NCBI GenBank assembly: GCA_030674185.1
Contig: JAPXFY010000023.1
Location: forward strand, 16,112,686-16,176,685
DNA from: Monoplex corrugatus
Taxonomy: Eukaryota > Mollusca > Gastropoda > Littorinimorpha > Ranellidae
DNA: 64,000 nucleotides
Direction of reading: 5' to 3'
Part shown: positions 55,441 to 64,000 of the stretch, one piece after another
How the letters are laid out: each line of letters starts with the position of its first letter
Numbering within the stretch: the stretch's first letter is position 1
Notes under the pieces: model-generated
Seen by the model: only the letters and a program-made list of their open reading frames with translations
The model's database searches: none
Told to the model about the DNA's origin: nothing
Made by a program: the position numbers and the translations under genes

Positions 55441-58400
55441 GTGATGGGCCATGAGGTGATGTGGTGTGGGGAATATTATGTGAGTGGCCGTGTGGTGATG
55501 TGGTGTGGGGAGTATTATGTGATGGGTCATGTGGTGATGTGGTGTGGGGAGTATTATGTGATGGGCCATGTAGTGATGTGGTTGTGGAGTATTATGTGAT
55601 GGGCCATGTGGTGATGTGGTGTAGGGAGTATTATGTGATGGGCCGTGTGGTGATGTGGTGTAGGGAGTATTATGTGATGGGCCATGTAGTGATGTGGTGT
55701 AGGGAGTATTACGTGATGGGCCATGTGGTGATGTGGTGTGGGGAGTATTATGTGATGGGCCATGTAGTGATGTGGTGTGGGGAGTATTATGTGATGGGCC
55801 ATGTAGTGATGTGATGTAGGGAGTATTATGTGATGGGCCATGTGGTGATGTGGTGTGGGGAGTATTATGTGATGGGCCATGTGGTGATGTGGTGTAGGGA
55901 GTATTATGTGATGGGCCATGTAGTGATGTGGTGTAGGGAGTATTATGTGATGGGCCATGTGGTGATGTGGTGTAGGGAGTATTATGTGATGGCCATGTGG
56001 TGATGTTGGTGTGGGGAGTATTATGTGATGGGGCATGTGGTGATGTGGGTGTGGGAGTATTATGTGATGGGCCATGTGGTGATGTGGTGTGGGAAGTATT
56101 ATGTGATGGGCCATGTGGTGATGTGGGTGTGGGAGTATTATGTGATGGTCCATGTGGTGATGTGGGTGTGGGGAGTATTACGTGATGGTCCATGTGGTGA
56201 TGTTGGTGTGGGGAGTTTACGTGATGGGGCATGTGGTGATGTGGGTGTCGGGAGTATTATGTGATAGGCCATGTGGTGATGTGGTGTATTATGTGATAGG
56301 CCATGTGGTGATGTGGTGTAGGGAGTATTATGTGATGGGCCATGTGGTGATGTGGTGTGGAGAGTATTATGTGATGGGCCATGTAGTGATGTGGTGTAGG
56401 GAGTATTATGTGATGGGCCATGTAGTGAGTGGTGTGTGGTGTATTATGTGATGGGCCATGTAGTGATGTGGTGTGTGGTGTATTATGTGATGGGCCATGT
56501 AGTGATGTGGTGTAGGGAGTATTATGTGATGGGCCATGTGGTTGGTGGTGTAGGGAGTATTATGTGATGGCCATGTGGTGATGTGGGTGTGGGGAGTATT
56601 ATGTGATAGGCCATGTAGTGATGTGGTGGGGGAGTATTACGTGATGGGCCATGTGTGATTCGGTGTGTGGAGTATTATGTGATGGCCATGTGGTGATGTG
56701 GTGTGGGGAGTATTATGTGATGGGCCATGTGTGATGTGTGTGTGGAGTATTAAGTGATGGGCCGTGTGGTGATGTGGGTGTGTGAGTATTACGTGATGGG
56801 CCATGTGGTGTGTGGAGTATTACGTGATGGGCCATGTGGTGTGTGGAGTATTACGTGATGTGCCATGTGGTGTGTGGAGTATTACGTGATGTGCCATGTG
56901 GTGTGTGGAGTATTACGTGATGGGCCATGTGGTGTGTGGTGTAATATGCCTGGTTGAGTATAGCAGCCATGTGGTGTGTGGAGTATTACGTGATGTGCCA
57001 TGTGGTGTGTGGAGTATTACGTGATGGGCCATGTAGTGATGTGGTGTAGGGAGTATTATGTGATGGGCCATGTAGTGATGTGGTGTGTGGTGTATTATGT
57101 GATGGGCCATGTAGTGATGTGGTGTGTGGTGTATTATGTGATGGGCCATGTAGTGATGTGGTGTAGGGATATTATGTGATGGGCCATGTGGTTGGTGGTG
57201 TAGGGAGTATTATGTGATGGCCATGTGGTGATGTGGGTGTGGGGAGTATTATGTGATAGGCCGTGTGGTGATGTGGTGTAGGGAGTATTATGTGATGGGC
57301 CATGTGGTGATGTGGTGTGTGGAGTATTATTGATGGGCCATGTGGTGATGTGGTGTGGGAGTATTACGTGATGGGCCATGTGGTGATGTGTGGGAGTATT
57401 ACGTGATGGGGCATGCGGTGATGTGGGTGTGGGAGTATTATGTGATGGGCCATGTGGTGATGTGGGTATGGGGAGTATTACGTGATGGGGCATGTGGTGA
57501 TGTGGGTGTAGGCAGTATTACGTGATGGGGCATGTGGTGATGTGGGTGTGGGGAGTATTATGTGATGGGCCATGTGGTGATGTGGTGTATTATGTGATGG
57601 GCCATGTGGTGATGTGGTGTATGGAGTATTATGTGATGGGCCATGTGGTGATGTGGGTGTAGGGAGTATTATGTAATAGGTCATGTGGTGATGTGGGTGT
57701 GGAAGTATTATGTGATATGCCATGTGGTATGTGGGTGTGTGGAGTATTATGTGATGGGCCATGTGGTGATGTGGGTGTGGGGAGTATTATGTGATGGGCC
57801 ATGTACTGATGTAGTGATGTGGTGTAGGGAGTATTATGTGATGGGCCATGTGGTGATGTGGGTGTAGGGAGTATTATGTGATGGCCATGTAGTGATGTGG
57901 TGTGGGGAGTATTATGTGATGGGCCATGTGGTGATGTGGGTGTGGGAGTATTATGTGCTGGGCCATGTGGGTGTGTGGAGTATTATGTGATGGGCCACGT
58001 GGTGATGTGTGTGTAGGGAGTATTATGTGATGGGCCATGTGGTGATGTGGGTGTGCAGAGTATTCTGTGATGGGCCATGTGGTGATGTGGGTGTGGGGAG
58101 TATTATATGATGGACCATGTGGTGATGTTGTGTGGGGAGTATTTCGTGATGGGCCATGTGGTGATGTGGGTGTGGGGGAGTATTATATGATGGACCATGT
58201 GGTGTGGGGAGTATTACGTGATGGGCCATGTGGTGATGTGGGTGTGGGGAGTATTATGTGATGGGTCATGTGGTGATGTGGGGTGGGGAGTATTATGTGA
58301 TGGGCCATGCGGTGATGTGGTGTAGGGGAGTATTATGTGATGGGCCATGTGGTGATGTGGTGTGGGGAGTATTATGTGATGGGCCATGTGGTGATGTGGG

Positions 58401-59688
58401 TGTGGGGATTATTATGTGATGGGCCATGTGGTGATGTGGTGTGGGAAGTATTACGTGATGGGCCATGTGGTGATGTGGGTGTGGGGAGTATTACGTGATG
58501 GGCCATGTGGTGATGTGGGTGTGTGGAGTATTATGTGATGGGCCTTGTGGTGATGTGGGTGTGGGGAGTATTATGTGATGGGCTATGTGGTGATGTGGGA
58601 GTGGGATTATTATGTGATGGGCCATGTGGTGATGTGTGTGTGGTGTATTATGTGATGGGCCATGTGGTGATGTGGGTGTGGGGAGTATTATGTGATGGGC
58701 CATGTGGTGATGTGGGTGTGGGGAGTATTATGTGATGGGCCATGTGTGATGTGGGTGTGGGGAGTATTACGTGATGGGCCATGTGGATGTGGGGAGTATT
58801 ATGTGATGGGCCATGTGGGTGTGGGGAGTATTATGTGATGGGCCATGTGGTGATGTGGGTGTGGGGAGTATTATGTGATGGGCCGTGTGGTGATGTGGGG
58901 TGGGGAGTATTACGTGATGGGCCATGTGGTGATGTGGTGTGGGGAGTATTACGTGATGGGCCATGTGAAGATGTGGTGTGGGGAGTATTATGTGATGGCT
59001 GTGTGGTGATGTGGGTGTGGGGAATATTATGTGATGGCCGTGTGTGATATGGTGTGGGAGATATGTGATGGGCCAGTGTGATGTGGTGTGGGGATATATG
59101 TGATGGGCATTGGAATGTGGTGTAGGGAGTATTAGGTGATGGGCCATGTGGTGATGTAGGTGTAGGGAGTATTATGTGATGGGCCATGTGTGATGTGGGT
59201 GTGGGGAGTATTATGTGATGGGCCATGTGGTGATGTGGGTGTGGGGAGTATTACGTGATGGGCCATGTGGTGATGTGGGTGTAGGGAGTATTACGTGATG
59301 GGCCATGTGGTGATGTGGGTGTGGGGAGTATTATGTGATGGGCCATGTGGTGATGTGGGTGTGGGGAGTATTATGTGATGGACCATGTGGTGATGTGGTG
59401 TAGGGAGTATTACGTGATGGGCCATGTGGTGATGTGGGTGTGGGGAGTATTATGTGATGGGCCATGTGGTGATGTGGGTGTGGGGAGTATTACGTGATGG
59501 GCCATTTGGTGATGTGGGTGTGGGGATTATTATGTGATGGGCCATGTGTTGATGTGGGTGTGGGGAGTATTATGTGATGGGCCATGTGGTGATGTGGATG
59601 TGGGGAGTATTACGTGATGGTCCATGTGGTGATGTGGGTGTGGGGAGTATTATGTGATGGGCCATGTGGAGATGTGGGTGTGGGGCAT
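55441..59688 (+). repeat. Minisatellite block 3 (unit 37-40 bp)
   Basis: Over 100 units of 'gtattatgtgatgggccatg' + 'tggtgatgtgggtgtgggga' with 1-3 bp length variants. The minus strand stays open over long stretches (e.g. 55294-56232), encoding Pro/His/Ser/Thr-rich text, a by-product of repetition. Confidence 0.97.
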
Positions 59689-59689
59689 A

Positions 59690-60160
59690 GTCTATGATGG
59701 ACAGACAGCTGAGGCTTTGTGCATTGACTGGGGGGGGGGGGGGAAGGGGAGGGGAGGGGGACTTTCCGTCATGTGAGACGAGTTTATACAGAATAGCTAC
59801 TTGTGTTGTGATTCAGACCTTCGATTATGTATTCATTTACTTTATATGTATGTTATTATTTTTTTTATTTTTGAAGATAAGTAACGCCGATACACATACG
59901 TATTCATGTTCGTTCGTTCTTTGATTTAACGTCTTTTCGCTATAAGTGATATTAGACGGATACGTATTCATTTACTTTATATATATGTTCCTTTTTTGAA
60001 GATAAGATACACAGATACACATATCATTTACATGTAATCAAGATTATTCCAATGATAGACTGATACAATACCAGCGTAAAATACAGACTAGATAAAACAG
60101 AGATTAGGTAGGGCCTCAGGACCTGGCCAGGTCATGGGTTTATGTGCATGCTTAAGGCTT
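59690..60160 (+). repeat. Dispersed repeat, copy 2, inside the minisatellite
   Basis: Homologous to 43415-43765. An extra segment of about 100 bp (59880-59985) contains 'ctttgatttaacgtctttt' and 'gtgatattagacgg', whose complement recurs at 60934-60980. Decayed minisatellite follows, so this is an insertion. Confidence 0.8.
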
Positions 60161-60164
60161 GTGA

Positions 60165-60330
60165 TAAAATATGTTGATAATGGAGTAAGGTGTGATGGGG
60201 TAAGTGCGTAGGAGTGGGTATGTGGAGTGTTATGGGTTGGGATATGTGGGGAATACTATTTGATAAAATCTGTGGAGAGTATTATGCGAGGGAAGTGTGA
60301 GGACCCGGGGCTGTGGGGAGTATTATTTAT
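60165..60330 (+). repeat. Decayed end of the minisatellite
   Basis: 'gtggagtgttatgggttggg' and 'gtggggagtattatt' units with many changes. Confidence 0.6.
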
Positions 60331-60550
60331 TAGACAGGACAGCGACAGTCACGCCAAAAACAGCTTTGATATATAACATTTCATGCATAAATGAACATTC
60401 CCAGATTTGTTAAAAACCGTACATAAAAGAAAACACCTTTGACCTCGCATATCTGTTCATGTTCCTGCCTTTGACATTTACTGTGTTTCACCGGCTTCTA
60501 ATGGACAAGCCCTCGTGCTGTGATGGACCATTAACTTCATGAAGTAACAG

Positions 60551-60617
60551 TTTTACTCCCTCATCCTGTCCACCAGCTTCCAACAGGAAAAGATAGGGTG
60601 AGGCTATGGAAGTGTTA
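60551..60617. repeat. Diverged TTAA-type hairpin MITE
   Basis: 'actccctcatcctgtccacc' 'agcttcc' then the complementary 'ggaaaagatagggtgaggct'; TTAA only on the right (60615-60618). Fourth member of the hairpin family. Confidence 0.5.
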
Positions 60618-60779
60618 AGTGTATCAAGAACAAGGGGACTGAAGTGTTATGTCTCACGCAGTGTTGACATTCATGGTGAGTTGGGCTGTTGTTTATCTCC
60701 TCGCTGTTCGCTCTTCTCTCTTTCACTTCACTTCTCTGAGATTTCAAACTGTTCGTACACTGCTTTCACTCCACACATA

Positions 60780-60846
60780 CAGACACATACTTGAACATTT
60801 ACACGCCCGCGCGCACGCACGTACACACAGACACACACACACACGT

Positions 60847-60880
<34 letters not shown>

Positions 60881-61114
60881 ACGCACGCACGCACGCACGC
60901 GCACACACGCACACACACACACACATACACACACACCGTCTAATATCACTTATAATCAAAAGACGTTAAATCAAAGAACGAACACACACACACACACGCA
61001 CGCATGCACACACACACACACACACACACACGGACACGCACGCACACCACACACACACACACACACACACGCACACACACACACACACACACACACCACA
61101 CACGCACGCACACA
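60780..61114. repeat. (CA)n / (CGCA)n microsatellite
   Basis: Two tracts split by 'gtctaatatcacttataatc' (60934-60980), a piece shared in inverted form with 59890-59940. Confidence 0.97.
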
Positions 61115-61306
61115 CTTCTCTTGTTCGTTAAATTGTTTGATATTACTTTATATGATACAATGCCTTCATGATTTCATAGATTCATTCACCCTAAGACACC
61201 TCTTTTAGCTTATTTATTTATTCATTTTTATTTATTTATTTATTTATCTATTTCATTTTGTTTCGTCTAAAAGCACGTATGTGAATAGACGTTAAAAGAA
61301 ATAACG

Positions 61307-61321
61307 AACACACACACACTT

Positions 61322-61390
<69 letters not shown>

Positions 61391-61438
61391 GCACACAACA
61401 CACACACACACACTCACACACAGACACACACAGACACA

Positions 61439-61515
<77 letters not shown>
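61307..61515. repeat. (CA)n microsatellite
   Basis: Nearly uninterrupted, about 100 CA units. Confidence 0.98.
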
Positions 61516-61518
<3 letters not shown>

Positions 61519-61731
61519 GAAGTCGTACCACTGTAATACATGCAGTTGCTCTTTCTTTTTCTGCAAGACACATTTTCTGTGACATCTGCAGTCGCTCGGT
61601 GCCCTTGACAATTTCTGTAATAATTTGACGTCTTTCCTCACCCGCGGCTTGCCATACTAAGCTCAGGTCTGCTCTCTAGTTATGAAGAAGTATTAGCCTG
61701 TGACCTATGGCTTGCCATACACAGCTCAGTC

Positions 61732-62001
61732 GTGCAGTATTTACTGCCCTGCAAAAATCATGTCACGGACAGGTTAGCGGGGCAGGGGTGCACGATACAT
61801 ATCAAAGTGCGTGATAAAAGTGTCGGAGCTAAGATGGTTTATACACACCAGCGCTGTTCGTTGTTGAAAGAGCCCGACAAACCGTTTCGACCGTTTCTGT
61901 CCGGTGACTTGGGTCAAGTTTATAGCGATTCAGGAAGACATATTTCCCATAGGTCAGGCTTAAAGCCTAGCTATTATGGTTATAAGCACAGATTAAGTTA
62001 A
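61732..62001 (+). CDS. Hypothetical 89-aa frame in non-repeat DNA
   Basis: Starts MQYLLPCKNHVTDRLAGQGC. No family recognised, no splice or promoter evidence. Listed because this is the longest non-repeat frame in the last 10 kb. Confidence 0.12.
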   Translation: MQYLLPCKNHVTDRLAGQGCTIHIKVRDKSVGAKMVYTHQRCSLLKEPDKPFRPFLSGDLGQVYSDSGRHISHRSGLKPSYYGYKHRLS

Positions 62002-62239
62002 AGCAGAGCTATTATCGTTGCGGGCACAGGCACGGCTGAACGGGACAGAGATTATCCAGTTTTAGCCCCAGCGTGATAGAAATGGTGAGTTACGGTGGTG
62101 CAGCTCCTTATTTTCTGAGGTTACAGTGACCATGCTTCTGTCTTCTTTTTCTCCTGCTTCTCTTTGTATTTTCTTCTGTTTAAAGTGCAACACCTATTTT
62201 TTTTAAGGAAACAATTTTTAAAATCTTACTTGAGATAGA

Positions 62240-62451
62240 GATAGATATAGATAGAGAGAGGGAGAGGGAGGGAGAGAGAGAGAGAGAGGGAGAGAGAGGG
62301 AGAGAGAGGGGGAGGGAGAGAGAGGGAGAGAGAGAGAGGGAGGGAGAGAGAGAGAGAGAGAGAGAGGGGAGAGAGGGAGGGAGAGAGAGGGCGAGAGAGA
62401 GGGAGAGAGAGAGGGAGGGAGAGAGAGGGAGAGAGAGAGAGGAGAGAGAGG
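62240..62451. repeat. (GA)n / (GGGAGA)n microsatellite
   Basis: GA repeats with regular GGGA interruptions. Confidence 0.97.
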
Positions 62452-62540
62452 TATGCTGGTTTCCTACTGGCCAGAGGAAAGCTCTGTGTATATGTGTGTA
62501 TACATGTATACACATACAAACTCCTATACATAATGAGCCT

Positions 62541-62685
62541 GTGCGTGTGTGTGTGTTTGTGTGTGTACGTGTATGTGTGCGTTTGTGTGTGTATGTGTGT
62601 GTGTTCATATGTGTGTACGTGTATGTGTGTATGTTCACATGTGTGTACGTGTATGTGTGTTTGTGTGTGTATGTGTGTGTAGTCT
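62541..62685. repeat. (TG)n-rich tract
   Basis: TG repeats with recurring 'gtgtgtacgtgtatgtgtg' blocks. Confidence 0.95.
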
Positions 62686-62868
62686 CATATATTCATAGAC
62701 TAATGTTCTGCAAATGTGGACCACAGACACAGTCCCATGTATGTAGCAAATGCTTAGACTGAAATGGACACATCCAGTGATATGGTCATGTGAGCCCAGT
62801 GAAAATATTTGTACAAGAGTTTCACGTTTTATAAAAATACACTGAAAATAAAATCAGAATTGGGTCTA

Positions 62869-62926
62869 ACACACAGACACAGACAAAGACACACACAGAC
62901 ACACACAGACACACCATACACACACA

Positions 62927-63020
<94 letters not shown>
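62869..63020. repeat. (CA)n microsatellite
   Basis: CA and ACAG units. A short 'gtgaataggcgttaaaagaa' remnant follows at 63087-63110, also seen at 61281-61301. Confidence 0.97.
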
Positions 63021-63021
<1 letters not shown>

Positions 63022-63390
63022 ACGATTTATCTATCTCTCTATTCATTTGTCCATTCATTTTTAGTCCTTTTTTCCGTCTAGTAGATGTGAATAGGCGTTA
63101 AAAGAAATAATGAATGAACACAGCACGACATATTGAGAAATATTAACAATATTAACAATATCTGTAACGTCGCAGGCCAATGCATAAGTCACCATACCGG
63201 CAACAAACTGTGATGCACAGGGGAATTAATTCCCGGGTTGTGTCATGATTAAGCTCCTTATCTTTGTACCTTACCGTATTAATTTTGTGTTAAAATCAAA
63301 CGCGTTATCTTGGCACTCAGGGTTTTCATGGCGTCCATGTTCTACTTTTGGAACTGAAAGTAAATGATAAATATTACTTGACTGTTTGTA

Positions 63391-63416
63391 CAACACACAC
63401 ACACACACACACATAC

Positions 63417-63493
<77 letters not shown>

Positions 63494-63620
63494 CTAGTTG
63501 CCTATCTCTCTCTCTCTATCTATCTATCTATCATCTATCTATCTATCTATCTACCAGTACATCTTTCTATCTGTCTGTCTATATCTGTCTGTCTCTCTCT
63601 GTGTCTCTGTGTCTCTCTCA
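63391..63620. repeat. (CA)n then (CTAT)n/(CT)n microsatellites
   Basis: CA tract 63391-63492, followed by CTCT, CTAT and CTGT runs to about 63620. Confidence 0.97.
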
Positions 63621-64000
63621 GTGGTGCTGTATATAAATGCGGCACTCGATCATGGTAGCTTTGTAAATAAGTGGGGTATATTTAATCAGGGTGGTATTAC
63701 AAATAAATGGTAAAAATTACACAGATGGCACTGTAGGTAAGCGAGGCATTAACTCTTTCAGCCCTGTCTGTTTTACAAGAGAAATGCACTCCCAGCCTGG
63801 GTTGTTTTTTTTGGTGGTGGGGGGGGGGACTGTACAATCAGTGGGTACCCCAATGAATCACCTCTATCTCAAAAACTGCTTGATGAAATTCATTAAAGTT
63901 TTGTATGCTTGCTGATATATAAATGTTCTCTGTCATATATAATTTTCAGATCATTTGATGTTTTCAGTCTTAGTTAAAATTTTATGAAAATTAACAAAAA
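63621..64000. other. No gene seen at window end
   Basis: Short frames, one poly-G run (63819-63828); nothing recognised. Confidence 0.5.

Noticed and set aside
55294..57762. Long minus-strand Pro/His/Ser-rich frames
   Set aside because: Translation of the 37-40 bp minisatellite; openness comes from repetition of a stop-free unit.
62180..62638. Ser/Leu/Pro repeat protein on the minus strand
   Set aside because: Translation of the (GA)n microsatellite.

Overview
This is a eukaryotic, intron-bearing animal genome window. Split genes with GT-AG introns, LINE, DIRS, piggyBac, mariner and hAT-like elements and very long microsatellites suggest a marine lophotrochozoan, most likely a mollusc (inference; no species marker is present). 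Many single-base length differences in homopolymers between near-identical copies suggest a long-read assembly.

Layout. 1-7.0 kb: a Mutator/Kolobok-like DDE transposase gene with a short intron, whose second exon and 3' flank are repeated in tandem (unit about 2.8 kb). 8.1-11.3 kb: a TTAA hairpin repeat and decayed LINEs (RTE-like, then nested L2-like). 12.7-15.3 kb: a complete piggyBac transposon with an intact 607-aa transposase, inverted termini and TTAA on both sides. 16.2-20.0 kb: a 5'-truncated DIRS-like retroelement (RNase H plus tyrosine recombinase), a palindromic terminal repeat and a GC-rich tandem array.

24.2-33.5 kb (minus strand): the only clear cellular gene, an hnRNP A/B-type RNA-binding protein with two RRMs and glycine-rich C-terminal exons. 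Eight coding exons join in frame with canonical splice sites; the ATG exon is not certain (a candidate lies at 42.19 kb). Its introns and 5' side hold several TTAA-inserting elements: two piggyBac relics of one family, an 880-bp piggyBac-derived MITE and tiny TTAA-flanked hairpins. They also hold two hAT-like MITEs with 6-bp target duplications, and an intact 1.3-kb mariner nested in one piggyBac relic. 38.3-41.2 kb carries another piggyBac with an intact, intron-containing reading frame, inserted in a LINE.

41.6-42.8 kb looks like a CpG- and CRE-containing, possibly divergent promoter. From 43 kb on the window is repeat-dominated: dispersed and inverted repeats, a 43-bp minisatellite open in all three forward frames (46.9-48.3 kb), and a minisatellite of about 9.4 kb (50.9-60.3 kb) with three unit types and two inserted elements. 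(CA)n and (GA)n tracts run to the end.

The genes do not form a pathway. The window shows one RNA-processing gene surrounded by mobile DNA, much of it targeting TTAA.
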